A stretch of 64,000 bases of DNA from Dipetalonema caudispina (lineage: Eukaryota > Nematoda > Chromadorea > Rhabditida > Onchocercidae). Both the position numbers and the translations under genes were made by a program. Location: NCBI GenBank assembly GCA_013365325.1, contig JABVXV010000003.1, positions 930,001-994,000 of the forward strand. The letters are read 5' to 3'. Numbering within the stretch: the first letter of the stretch is position 1; every line of letters begins with the position of its first letter. The notes beneath the pieces were generated by a model, which was not told the DNA's origin, searched no databases, and saw only the letters and a list, made by a program, of their open reading frames with translations. Positions 12,876 to 26,039 of this stretch are shown here, piece by piece.

Positions 12876-14494
12876 TCCTAAGTCCGCACATATTTTTCAT
12901 AAACATTATTCAAGATGTTTTGTAGAATCAGCAGTTTAGCTATTCAGGCCTCAAGTTGTATCATAATTCGATCTTTTTCAGATTCAGCATTAAAAATAGA
13001 AGCTCACCTCCTATCCTTTTCAGTTCAAAACAATTCTCATCTTACATGTACCTGTCATATTAGTGTAAGATTCAAATCAATCTTCATGTCATCTGATGAA
13101 ATCTCTCCAAATTCTGATCTTCCGATAAGCATTACATTCACAGCAATGTTCTCAAAAAAGAAATATCAATATTACTTGAAAGTTTTTTAAACATATACAT
13201 ACGACGCAATCAAAATCAATGAAACGTGAAATCCAATGAAAGAACTGTAACTAATAAAAAAAATAAAACAGAAAAGCACCCACTTATATTAGAAAGAAAA
13301 TCAATCGCAATACCGCAGAATAGTCAATTCTATAGACACCTTAAACATGCAAGATACGTTGAAATGGATGAGAGACATCACATTAAAATGTAGGATACTT
13401 CTAAGGTGGCATTTTTTCCACGAAACGTATCACGCTCTACAATTAGCTGTTCACGAATACAATCACAACTCTACATTTCCAGATCTAACTTGAGCGAAAA
13501 AAAGAGCAAACATTCGCCGAGAAAGCTTGCAATCTAAGATAAAAGATAGTTTCCATAATCCTTCCTTCCTCCTTCTTTTCTGTTTTCATACATCTGAATT
13601 CATTGCCAATAGTCAAAAACCATTATCTCATTGATACTATCTATTACCTGTCATTTGATCTGTAAACATTCATTTAAGAAATCACTGACAATACATTCCA
13701 GAACGCTGTTTCTATTATTTAAATAGAGCTTGAAACTAAAAAAACTAAAAAAATTGAAGTCTTGAGAATAAATTATTAAACAGTAGCAGTGGCCAAATAG
13801 ATGAAATCACTGAAAATTGGAACGCATAACCTCAGCACTTGATAATCATGCGTGAATATATTCATGAATATATAAAACTGTTCGACATTTGCATAGTGAT
13901 GGAATCCTGGGATGGATCAGCTACACTTAAGATCAGTGGACTTCAACAGGAAAATATTACATATTCAATGAGAATTACATATCGACCCTCTCCTTCTTTT
14001 CCGGATTTTTTCCTCTAACAAATTTCTCTGTAGGCTGCTTCTAGCCAACATCTGTCGTAACAAAGCATCCGGAAATTCAAATATCGTACAGCAAACGAAG
14101 AAAAACACAAATTAGCATTAATACTCGTCCAGTGGACATTCGATCAAAACATACACAACGCAACAATGTATACAAGTTACCAAATTAAATTTACGTCTAA
14201 ATACTTAAATAGCTTTGCAGCAATTCTATACAACAAGCATATGTTTATGTTGTGACTTCTTGCTCAAGACCAATCCTTACATAATTATTCCAATACTTAA
14301 TCAATTAACCAATCTTTAAGTATGAAACTATAATACTTACTAAAAAATTGTTGAATAAACGGTTTTTTCCCAATACTGCTTTGAAACTTACCTGAAATTT
14401 GAAATGATATTCACCTTGCATCTAATCTCAGTGGTACAGAATGGAATTAAAATTTTTTTTTCTGCACAATGAACATAAAGAGATAAATTCTAAG
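12636..14494. other. Intergenic region between the ABHD11-like and MAP7-like genes
   Basis: The stretch from 12876 to 14494 shows no recognisable exon on either strand. A plus-strand open frame at 12915-13190 overlaps the ABHD11 5' flank and has no supporting features. The region must carry the 5' region of the ABHD11-like gene and the 3' UTR of the MAP7-like gene. Confidence 0.45.
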
Positions 14495-17400
14495 TTATTT
14501 CATAGCAACAGGTCGATGATTAACATCGGGCTCGAAAGGCAAGTGCCGCACTGTAGAAGAGCCTTCGTGACTGGCAATCGACTCGACAGGTTGACCTGGA
14601 AGTGTTATTGACATCGACGGGTCAGCTGCAGACAATTCATCAGCTAGTGACTGATTGGAGCCGTTGCGCTGTAGCACAGACAACAGTTTAGGATTTGTTG
14701 TAGCTAGCTTCTGAAAATTCAAGAAAACTTTAAGAGCATTTAAATCTTAACTTTTTCAAATCATTAAAAATCCCTTAGAAATCCTGCACTAAATTTCTTT
14801 TTTTCTCTTAATATAGCACACCTGTGACTTATCTATATAAAACTATTGAGGTAGTTAAAATTAGACAAAAGAACTTCACAGGTGTAAAAACAAAAAACCG
14901 AAATGACCTGCAGAACAGAAGCCGTAGTATGACTGAGAGCATTTTTCACTGGGGTATATTCATTCGATAAAGGAGCACCAGTCTTATGTTTTAGAGCTTC
15001 AATCTGAAATATGATAAATGATCCATATGTTTTGAATGACTACACTTTGTTTTTTATTCCTATATAGTTTCTTTCCTTCATTTTCGTCTTGTTCAAGCTA
15101 TTGCTATATCATCAGAAATATTTACTTATACAGTATTTACTTTATTACGCCACCAACATAACCAGCGGGCTGTTTGAAATGAATGGCATCTTAAAAGCAA
15201 AATAGTTGATATTCCTCGCTAAGCAGTTTGTTCACGAGGAATCACACTGCGATTCTGGTATTCTGGTTTTCGTGAGTTAGATTTATCCTTCATTCAGTTC
15301 TCAAGAGGATAATATCACGAACCAAAAGCGCTCACCTCAGAATTCTCAATATGCAAAGCTGACGGGACCATGGCTACTGAAGGCGCATTACCGCGCGTTC
15401 GGCTCATAATAGAAGCCAGCTTAGCTTTTCGCATTTCACGCTCACGTTGTTCTCTTTCTAAAAGTTCATCCTGAATTCGACGTTTTTCTTCCATTGAATT
15501 TTTCTCTTCTGTCAATTTGAAATTTTCTGCAACAGTTTTTATTCCGTCTGCCTTCAGCGTTGAACTACTCTGAACCGATGACTCAACTTCTTCTTTGGCA
15601 AAGTTTCTGCTTGCTTCAATGGCAGATACATCGCTTCTTTCCTTATCTTCTGCTGTTTTGCAAGGTTTTTGAATGGCTACTTCTTTCTGTTTACTATCAC
15701 CTCCAGTTTCAGGAAGTCTTTCATTTATAACCAATGATTCTTTCTGAAACAGAAACATTGGTAATCATGTAATCACTTACTTGGAACCAAAATTAATGCT
15801 TCTCCTCTTCTACTTCAGAAATTCCAAAAAAAAAAAGAAAAAAAAAAAACAAATCTTTCAAAAATTTGCTTTGAACTTTCCACTGAAGAACAAACCTCCG
15901 CTGTACTCACTATATTTTCTTGTTCTTCACCGACAAACTTCGCTTGCGATGAATCTGAATAAACTGTGAGAGGATCATCGTGATCTATTTTTGATATTTT
16001 CATAATATCTTGCAATTCTACTTGGGTTTCCTTTAAAACATCATTTTCCTTCTGTTGCTTCTCACGCATTCCTGCTTCCTGATTAACGACCTCATTAACC
16101 ACCGTAACTACCGCTGCAGTATTCGTCTTAGTCTCATTCATAGAATTATCTGCTTTTTCTGATGAAAGGTCAAGCAGAGGAGCATCTTCAACAGCTGTGG
16201 CTTCTGTTATGCAGTTTAGTGCACTTTCAAGTATTATCTTCTCTTTCATACCAGCATCATCGTTCTGTATATCACTTTCTACAACCTCAAATACATCGCC
16301 GGCAGTTTCCGCCCTCTCTTTCTCGTCAGAAACTTCCACCACATCGCATTCCACACCTAACTTTTTAATTCCATTGATATCAGGAACTAAATTTGCGACT
16401 TCTTTCATATCAACGACATTTTTAGACTCCGTAGTGGCTATGTCATCTCGAACTTTGGTACCATCTTTTTCCAGAATTACGAGTGTTTCATTCGTCCGGT
16501 CACCAGGTGACTTTCCCAATACAGCTTCAGCCTTGATTTCATTATTCGTTTTTAGTCCAACTGAGTTATGTACTCCTCTTGGCACAGACTTAGCTTTCAA
16601 AGCATCAATCTTCGCTTCAGAAGGTCTGAAATAGAAAATAGCACTCACTAGCTTAAAAATTAATAAAAAAAAAAACAAATGCATGCATTAGATCTGTAAC
16701 TGGCGATATAAAAATTAGTGGAACTGCTCACTTGGACTGCACCGTTCGAGGTCTTTGTCCATACAGTGGAGGCACATGTTGTTGAACAAGCTTTTTCGTT
16801 CTAACTGGCACTTCAGGCACTATAGATGATGCTGTCTTTGTAGAAGACACTGGACGCTGTACCGCAGATTGACGATGAGCTATAAAAGTTTTTTGAGATG
16901 CCTACTTACTGGTATAGATAACGACTGAAATCATACCGTTCCCAAGCAAAGGATCATTGGTTAGGGAAAACAATACCATAAGAATTACTTCAACGTACTA
17001 ATTTCAATAATTTAACAAGTACGAGTTATTGCAAAATGTATACGACATAATACAACGCTCGATTATGAAAAAAATTTTTGCGTCACAAACTAGACTGACT
17101 GCAAAAAGTGCAACGAATGTTACTATTTTTATATCAACATCCGATCGCACGCCAATTGCCGTCAATATGAATTAGGGGGAATCCGCGAAACATACTATCT
17201 TTGAATACATAAAACTACAAATACAAGCAACTTAAAAAATCAACTCCAAAACTTCAACAAATTGAAAGTATTCAAGATATATGCTTGACTAAAGTAGAAA
17301 CAGTGTAAATAAAATAAAAAAATACCGGATGTTTCACTGATTTTCGTAGTCTTGATTGATTTCGGTGTAATCATCATAGACTGCGTCATGCAATTTGATG

Positions 17401-18966
17401 TACGCTTATGGCGTGACTTTAACTCAGATCGAGCAACATACAAGCTTCCTGTCATTGACGCTCCGGTATAACTACGTGAATCATAAGGTGGAGTCAATGT
17501 TAAATGGCTAGATGAACCGGACGCTGCAGCTGGACTACGATCACAAGGCATGAGCTTGCGATCATAGACCTGAAAAAAAAAGGTTCACATGAAATTACTT
17601 TAAAAACGGATAGGATAAACTGCCAGGAATGGAGTTTACTCAAAGCAATCTGAAATATGAAACCTTTTGTTCTCTAGTAAGCTGTGTTAGATATTCCAAT
17701 TCCCGAGGCGTACTGCTACCGAATGCATATATTGGTCGTGATTTATGCTGCACTGTAAGACGTGACGCCAATGCATGCACTTTCGCTAACACAGCCTAAG
17801 ATTGAATTGTTGAAAATATAAGATTATATTACATCAATATGAAAGAATCCAACATGAAAATTTTTTGTTACTTAGTATGATAGTCGAAATTCAATAAATT
17901 AATGTTTTAAAAAATCAATTTTGTTTACTTCCTTCTTCTCCTTCTCTTTTTCTGCCAAAACCTGAGTGCGACGATCCAAAACCGCCTTTGCTCGTAACAT
18001 TTCCCGTTGTTGAGCTTTCCGCTGTTTCAGTAGATGCTATAAAATGAAACACAAGTAGATGCAAAGAAACGATGATATGGATCGAATGCTTTTTAAACTA
18101 CAAAAGCACGTTAATAATAATCACTAGGACCTCTGATTTATCACTAAAAATAATGCAAAGATGAGGACAACGAAGGATGCAAAAATACTAAATAAATGTA
18201 TTAACACACAAGCCTACCCCCTCTTTTTGAGCGATAGCTCGAGCCATTTTTTCATCTTGCAGTTTTCTTGCCAATTTCTGCCTATAAAACAACGATATGA
18301 ATGGAAAAATGACAAATTATTCGTTTTTTGCCTACTTCATCTAAATGGTTATCGTACAAAAAATATGTTACAATTACTCGGTAAATTTTTTAAAATTTTC
18401 AGGAAAATATGTTAACTCGATTTGTTAACTACAATTCCTAGAATTTAAAAATAATTTCATTTGCTATCATTAACTACATTTTATCCTTTGCTGTTCAATG
18501 TATTTGAAAACATTTAGTGTGCCAACAGCAAATTTCGTTGAGGTATGATTCCTACACACAGTGATATAAGGGATAAATAATATCGCTAGACCTATAACGT
18601 CAGAGTGCAGTAATCCAGTTTAGAATTAAAAAATGACATAAGATTTGCATATAAAACTAGACTAATTTTAATTAATAGAACTTAATCCTAATTCCACTCA
18701 ATGAAATCAGTAAGTGTTAGATTTTAAGTTTGCAAGCACATTAAAAAGATTCGAAATAACGATTAAAAAGGCTGTTTTATACAGCCAGTAAATATCTCTT
18801 TTGAAATGCCAATTCCCTACAAACCCTACGAAAAAAAAAAGAACCTCTGTTCGATTTCTTGTTGTATGGCTGCCCGTCGCTTGGCTACTTCTTCAGCATT
18901 GTCCTTCCGAGCTGAACCCATGTAGCTGGAGCGACTCATTGCTGCGTTCCGAACAGCGTCACCCAT
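14495..18966 (-). CDS. MAP7/ensconsin-like microtubule-associated protein
   Basis: Ten exons in phase: 18966-18845, 18281-18218, 18036-17929, 17795-17664, 17569-17326, 16879-16732, 16625-15911, 15743-15336, 15003-14908, 14710-14495; about 750 residues. The N-terminal 100 residues form a basic coiled coil (EVAKRRAAIQQEIEQRQKL, then QRKAQQREMLRAKAVLDRR), corresponding to the microtubule-binding region of MAP7. It is followed by a conserved-looking IYAFGSSTPRELEYLT segment and Ser/Thr-rich linkers. A long acidic region comes next (one 238-residue exon). The C-terminal helix EEKRRIQDELLEREQRERE..KLASIMSRTRG matches the kinesin-1-binding MAP7 domain. The family binds microtubules and recruits kinesin-1. 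The start is the second ATG; a five-codon frame begins seven bases earlier and an in-frame stop precedes it. Orthology rests mainly on the C-terminal helix plus layout. Confidence 0.78.
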
Positions 18967-21900
18967 CGCTCATTCGTCTTAAAATTAATTTGTTACCGAA
19001 TACACATACAAACAACGTCTGAATTACAGTGTTATTACTACAACGGTATGTAATTCAGAACAATGTGATGTTTGTTCAGAACATCTCCACACTAACTGTT
19101 AATTAAAAATATCCATCCTAATTTTTGATTTAAACCTGAAACGGTAATACAAATAGATCTTGATCGGATCAAACATATATAGCCTAGTTCATACAAACTT
19201 GAGTTCTTCCAGGAGATGAAATTCGCATGATAAATGCAGAACATTGCAAAGCCAGAAACGCTAAACTTCCTCAATAAACCAGACTGAATTGAATTATAAC
19301 CATATGACTCCGACCTTCTCTAATTAGCAGTAGTATGCAGATATGAAATAGCCAGTGAAAGACATAATCTACAACAGAAGAGGAACAAGGATATGTCAGA
19401 TAGAATACTTATTGTATTTTGAAAAACTATTCCATAGGTCCATTTCAACAGTCAAAAATGTGGTGATGCAACGTACAGAAACAAACACGAATTTCAAAAT
19501 AATATAATTCGTTTGCAATAATATATAAAACATGGAAAATAATGACAGTTGTACGATGATGTGGACAGACATACATTACCATACAATTTGAATCCTTTTC
19601 TGCAATTAAAACAAAGGAAAAAGAATGGTACCTGCGAAAGGGAGCAACTCAAAACATAATTTACCTTATCTAACCCGTACCCTACAAAACAAATTATTAT
19701 GTTTAATGCAATAAGTAGGATCTAATTTAAAAAAAAAAAAAAGAAAAAAAAAAAAAAAACGAAAGTCACTAGAATGCAGTGATATTTAATACTTAAATTA
19801 GCATGTAATGGAATTACAATCTATCAATGCAACAATTTATCATCCTTTGTTTCAAAGAACGAACTTCGACCATAAGAAGGAAAATCAATAGCTCACCAAA
19901 CTATTATAATAACATATAACAACAACTGCCGAAGCGCTCACTGATTAGAAATCGATTGATACTGTAACGAAACTGTCAAATGTTCCACTCATATCAAAAT
20001 TACTAGTGAAAGTCACCCAATGCAGAGAAAACAGCTATTTCGGAGTTATGTTTTTTATCGGGAAATGTCGGGAGAATTGAGAAAACATATCAAGGCGTGG
20101 TCAGATAGATGATGGCTGATTGAGAATGATGCAATTTAACGTTTTACAATTTATTTCACACTTCGACGCATTTTGCTGCGCCACCTTTCAGGATACTATA
20201 GTAGTAGAGAAAGTGGTTCATATTTATTTGTTAAAAATTAGAAAAAATCTAAACAAAAAAAAAAATATCAATATGAGCTCCCCAATGAATGCCATTCAAT
20301 TATCGGCAAATAAACTGCTAAGAAGGAAAAGGATGGACCTTCTGAGACTAAACGGAAAAAAAATTTCTCCGCAAAATTGAATACATCATTCAAAACGAAT
20401 TACGTAAATGCTATTATAGCATTCAAAAATACAAATTTACATACCGTCGCTGTTAAGTTTCTGCTTCACATGACTATGATTTGCAACGTACCGGAAACGG
20501 GTCGCGTGTCAGTACGTTTTGCAGAATACACGCTGCGATGCTGACATTTCATAAATAACGAAATAGTGCTAAATAAACAGAGAGTTTCGACAAGCACTAC
20601 AACAGCAAATGTTCCAAATGGCGAGATTTTTGACAAGAGGAAAAAAGTGTCAAGAAGAGCAAGATGGGAAGGGCAAGAAATGACAAGTATACTTAACTAC
20701 ATGATGAAGAACTGACAAAATGGAATGCTACGTTTGAACTTTTACCTCCTTGTTGTTTTCATTATTGAAAACATAAGGAATGCATTAAATTACAAAACTG
20801 AACAGCTGGCCGATATTACCTTTTACCCTACCTGCAAACAAGTTCTTCCATCTAACTGTCCCGATATTTTAGTGGAAACGCAATAACATGATAATATGAT
20901 TAATTCAAGAAATTGATTATGTAGCCAGCATGCAGCACTAACCCAAAATACTCCAAACCATGTAATCATCAAATACATATGAATCAAAATGATGAATATT
21001 ATATATTTCAACTTCAAAAGTATATAAATTAGAAATGACTGTTCACTTCTAGTAATAAAACATCGGAGTAACAAGAGAGTAATATTCATTCTTCAATAGC
21101 AAGGAGTGCGAAATCGCATTTTTTATCTTATCAGATATAGACGATGAAGAGAGACGCAACTGGACAGTAGTTCTTGATTAGAAGCTTCAGCAAACTTAGA
21201 CAGAATTTTGGGAATACGAAATCATGCGAAATCAAAAGCTAACCTAATGTGCACTAGTTGTGGTTCACTTCTCAGTTCAGAAGTTAATTAACCAAAGTGA
21301 CAACCAGTGTACTTCACACATATAACACCATCAGAATAGCTGAGGATGTCGAATGCACAGCAACCATGAAGACACATATAATAACCTGAAAACATACGAA
21401 TTTTTACAAAGAAAAAGCAAACGACATGTTTGATAAAAATCGATTTGGACGAAACAAAAAAGAGGAGTTACTTGACCTTGTGCTTTATTACTCTTGTCTT
21501 CCCCGATGAAGTGCATAAAAAAAGATATTTCCGTTTCATGAAATATTTCAATTTAGTAGTCAACCACAGAAAGGTTTCAACAATGCGCCAAGTCTCAGAA
21601 TCATCGTCACAGTGCTGATATATGTCACTCATATTGATGTATTGCAACAAAGAATAATTGCATGATCGTCCCCTGACCTTTCGTCTCCTCGCCATCACTG
21701 TTTTTCCTCTTTTCGTTTCTCTCAGTCGACCTCTCAGTTTATGCAACCTTTACGCCTCAATGAACGATCGGCCAACATCTTTAGAAACTAACAATACTCG
21801 TAAACAGGATAAAGGACAAGAGATGATGCTGTTGTAGACCTTCTTGCAGCTAATAACAACCTCTCAAAATCAACAAACCATAGATGGATTTAATCCTCTA

Positions 21901-24428
21901 TATGGTGTCATTCTAATAAACGTTTCCGAAAATGCAGGCCATAAGTTTCCTTCTCATGTTTGATGCTATGTAATTTTCCATCTCGACATCTAATGATTCT
22001 CGAATCAGAAGGAACTCTAGAGAAAAATATTGTTCAGAAGCGCACAGACGAATAAAGTGATTCTATATTCATTTAAATCTGATACGTATCCTACAACTCC
22101 ATCACATTATATATCAAGAAACAGATTTCTGCATTCAAATCTAACTTCATTATCCCTCAAAATGTATCATTTTTCCTAAATAAGCAAAGTAAGTTTCAGT
22201 AAGCAATATATTTCAGAGGTTTATTCAACTCATATAACGGATTACCATTGCAGAGAATGCAGCCATCATGTTTACCAAGTCCTCAGTAAACAAATCACTC
22301 ATCCTATTACGACAAAATTTTAATCTTACAGATATATAACTCTAAGATGTTACCTTGTGCGAAAAACATTACGGAAATACTACCCAGCAATCTCTGATTA
22401 GCTGAAATAATGACGATTTTGATAATTAATAACATGAAATTAATCGAACCCTTTGTATGCTCTCACCAATCTTCACTAATGATTAATCAAAGCAATCTAT
22501 AATAGTTGTTAACCAACCAACAATCTCATAGTTTCCATGTTTTTAAAGCAATGAATTTTGATAATAGCGATGGTAGAAATAGTGAAAGAAAGACAACAAA
22601 CAAGTTGAGGGTTGCAAGAGAAGAAATAAAATGTTGTATGTATCGGCAGGCAAACAAAATAACACAAACACCATCCTTAACTCTTCAAGGACTCCCTGAA
22701 TTCTTCTCCCTTTATAAAAATAAAATTTGTAAAGGATGAAATCCATAGGCACAGAGCACCATTAGCAATAACAAGCAACAATTCTTCCTAAACCCATTCT
22801 CAGGTTTAGAGTAATGAATGAATGATTAACGATATGAATCAATTTTACAGCATTTCTGAAATTTTCATACTTTTTGTATTCCAGTTTATAATTTAATTCG
22901 TCCAATATACAATGGAATATATTCGCTTCTTCAAATATTAGCGATGGAAATAATCCCAATAAAATGAGTTAATGATGTCAATTCAATCAATTGCATTTCC
23001 AGTTTTAAAAAATTCCCTCTCCCTTTGCTCAGATATTGACATCAATAAGTGACGAAATTCTTTGCATGGAAAATGTTAACGAAAGAAAAAGAAACGAGTG
23101 AAATATTGTGAATGAATCGGAATAAAACGACTAAATAACAAATACAAATTAATAATCAATCAAAGGGTACTTGAAACAATCAATTTACAAGGCAAAAAAT
23201 CACAAAAATTGACGAATGTAATTAAGGGAAAGATAACATAGAACATATGACAACTGCGCATTTCAAAGAGCCTCATTCACACCTTTCTATCGTCTATTTT
23301 AAAATCAAAAATATCCGTATTGTCCTCCTTGAATCTTCAAACCTTTCCTAAAAACTCTTTCAGTAAATTTCCATTCACAAAACTCTTTCAAGTTCACCAT
23401 TAATTTTATTGAAAAACTATCCGGAAAGATGACTGGACATGAGAATCCGAATGACTTGAGAAGAGAGGAAGTATCGTATCATATCATGAAATATGATAAA
23501 TAACAATAAACATTGAGGAAGAAGCTAAAGCACAGTTACTCCTATAGGTAATAGACCATAGATGATTGTGTGGAATGTCCTAGTAAAATGGCAAGTGACA
23601 GCAATGCTGTGCTGCCATGACAACACTACACTAAGAAAACAAAAAAAAGCTAACATAGTCTAGTGTAGTCTACCTAGCTAGAACTCAAAATCAATTTTTA
23701 GTTGAAACCTCTTCCTCTAACTTCCCTTCTCTACTAACAACAATTAATCAATCACATTAATTACTATTATCTATACAATCATTCCATCAGCCTCATTCAC
23801 GTAAAGCCGCCAATAATCAATTCTCATCCGTCATCTCTCCTCATAAAGTATTGTATGATTTTGAAACAAATGTTCTCGGAAAGTTTTGACAGCTGTAAAT
23901 AAGACAACCATGAAATGACATTGGTTGGTAGGATACGTAAAAGTAAGGTATTACCATATCTTGGGACCATTTATACCAGCGGGGTGCGACAAATGTTTGA
24001 TTCATAACAGTTGGGTAAAATTCTGCGCTTATCGTTTTCATCACACATTAATATCTAATAGCATAAAAATTCCCTTTTGATCCTCTTTAATCCTCCCTTT
24101 CTCTTATCTCTTGTTCATTATAATCACTAAACATCTCAAAAATAAATCCGTAAAAATTTTTGTCATCGGATTTAAAACCAATTTTCTCTTTGCTCGGATA
24201 AGAGCATTCATTTCATGCTGTATCGCGATAGGAACATAAGTTCGTCAATAAACTAAAGCGAGCGAAGTTACTGAAATAGAATTTACGTTGCTATTAAATC
24301 ATTATTTATTAGATAACTCTCTTCCAGTGATACTTGTAAGAGTTAATTAGAAAAGTATAGTAGTAGTAGGTGGGTGGGAAATTGGTGGAACTTCACGATA
24401 CACGATAAAACATACTCGTGTAACAATT
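18967..24428. other. Gene-poor 5.5 kb stretch upstream of the MAP7-like gene
   Basis: No coding exon with family similarity was found on either strand. A less AT-rich patch at about 20440-20560 ends, on the minus strand, in a strong donor (GTATGTAAAT at about 20436-20445). It could be a non-coding first exon or promoter of the MAP7-like gene. A 35-codon ATG frame rich in basic residues lies at about 20272-20379 (plus) but has nothing else to support it. The stretch also holds an A-rich run near 19729-19759. Confidence 0.45.
19729..19759. repeat. Poly(A) run with one interruption
   Basis: Thirty-one bases of A with a single G at 19743, intergenic. No target-site duplication or transposon body is visible next to it, so it looks like a simple repeat rather than a retroposon tail. 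Confidence 0.9.
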
Positions 24429-25552
24429 ATGTTCATCCTGCTACTTCAGTCCTTCGTATCAAAGACAGAGGAAAAAGGTGAGTGTAAGGCATGAGTTATT
24501 AACAAAGCAGTTCCTTTCGATAGGTAGATTGGATGGATGAAATGAGAGAGAGAGATAACTCAGAGATGTTCGATCAGTAAGATCACAAGAGTATTCCGTC
24601 AGATGGCTCATACATGTATCATATGAATGAACAAGACTAGAGAAAATCTGGTAGTATGGATACTGCGATCATTGAGGTGATGTAAGTCTGGTACAGTACA
24701 ATGAGTGAGTGGCACACGCATGTTGAAATTCAGCTCAAATATTCGTGAGTGACGTGAAATCATAGACAGAAGTAGCGTGCCATAAGCTTACAGGAATACT
24801 TCGAGTAGTTAGTGTTCTGAAGATGAATTAGTTCAATTTTTATCAATTTTAATCAATATTGATGCTCATAAAATGAAAAGTCAAGGTCATCATTTGTATG
24901 ACTAAACCATTACCTGTCACCTTCCGAAAGAATTACACACAACACTACCAGTATATAAAGCGTATCCCCGCAAAGGATGTCAAACCCAAAATCTCGGTTT
25001 GTTTGGTGCCGATGAGCAACGCGTCACCTTAATCGAAGGCGATACGTCTGTCTCCCATCTCGACTTCGCCTTTTCGGCATTGACAGTGAAGCTAACGCAA
25101 GTATTTCGTTTAGGTAATAGTTGCTACCGTAATCTTGTCATTACCATCAAATAATTCTAAACTTCAAAAACCACTATTTTTGCATCTTTCTAAACTAGAA
25201 ATGGTGATGCAAAGTAACAACTGATAAATTCGATGACAATGGCGTTTCCTATAACTTCCTAAAGATTTCGACTGATGCAACATCTTAAAATGCTTTGAGG
25301 ACGACAAAAAGCAATGAAATGATGAACAGCGGGGTGAGGGGGGACAGCTATCCATCCAGGAAGAACAACTGAAGCAACAAAAATGAAATACCATTCGTTA
25401 ACAAGCAGGTGAAAAGGTTATAAAAATGATGATAATAATTGTGGTATTAATAATAACCGTAATAACAACAATAATAATAATGACAACAACTTCCACTTTC
25501 GTTGACTTCCGCTTATAAATTTTAGGAAGGAAATGAATTATACTACATTTAA
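24429..25552 (+). CDS. Candidate short gene of unknown function, possibly secreted
   Basis: The proposed exons are 24429-24477, 24952-25100 and 25526-25552, in phase, for 74 residues. Exon 1 opens with ATG and a hydrophobic start (MFILLLQSFVSKTEEK), then a perfect GTGAGT donor. Exon 2 is the strongest part: about 150 bases clearly richer in G+C than the surrounding DNA, encoding a balanced protein-like stretch (KAYPRKGCQTQNLGLFGADE, then QRVTLIEGDTSVSHLDFAF), and ending at a GTATTT donor. Exon 3 adds EGNELYYI and a stop after a TTTTAG acceptor. The leader is short for a signal peptide. I do not recognise any family. Exon 2's acceptor (CTACCAG) is weak and other frames of exon 2 are also open, so the strand and the outer exons are uncertain. 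Confidence 0.35.
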
Positions 25553-26032
25553 ATCACCCGATGTAAGATTCGCATATCTTATACATATGGTTATTTTGGC
25601 TAAAAATATGAAAATGCTTACGAAACTAACAATGAATCAAAGAAAAGATCATCAAAGATCGTTTAAGATGGAACATCTAAATAACTTATTTTCGAAACGT
25701 TGTATTCAAGAGGTATATCAAATACATACTTTGGAGATCACTTTTCCAGAATTTAAAAACCTCTAAAAAAGATCTGAGTTCAAAACATCATACAAGACAG
25801 TATGGGTACTGACGATCAATTGAAAAGTGTTCAGAAAAAGTTATAAATCATAAAGTACTACCGCTGCCGAAATACATGAACAAGAAACAATAATACTCGA
25901 ATTTTATAAAAAGATCACAGGAAGAATTTACATTCTGCACTCCTTGATGAATGAGCCGTCAGCATTTTTGATTGGAGAAAAGTATGAAACCACCATAAAA
26001 ATGCTCCAATCCATTATATTTTGCCCATTGGC
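25553..26032. other. Short intergenic tract before the RIOK1 3' end
   Basis: An open plus-strand frame continues through 25533-25766, but it lacks similarity and has AT-driven composition. No other signal was seen. It probably contains the 3' ends of two convergent transcripts if the 24.4 kb candidate is real. A TAA/ATA-rich patch lies just upstream at about 25427-25486. Confidence 0.4.
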
Positions 26033-26038
26033 TTTATT
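26033..26038 (-). terminator. Polyadenylation signal overlapping the RIOK1 stop region
   Basis: The minus strand reads TAATAATAAA from the stop codon onward, so a canonical AATAAA starts two bases after the RIOK1 stop. If used, the 3' UTR would be only about 15-25 bases. Confidence 0.45.
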
Positions 26039-26039
26039 A

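Noticed and set aside
16162..16634. Two plus-strand frames of 68 and 145 codons
   Set aside because: Antisense of the long acidic MAP7-like exon.
24950..25110. Bacterial (endosymbiont) insertion as an explanation of the GC-richer patch
   Set aside because: No recognisable bacterial protein, and the patch is flanked by eukaryotic splice signals in phase; kept instead as a candidate gene.
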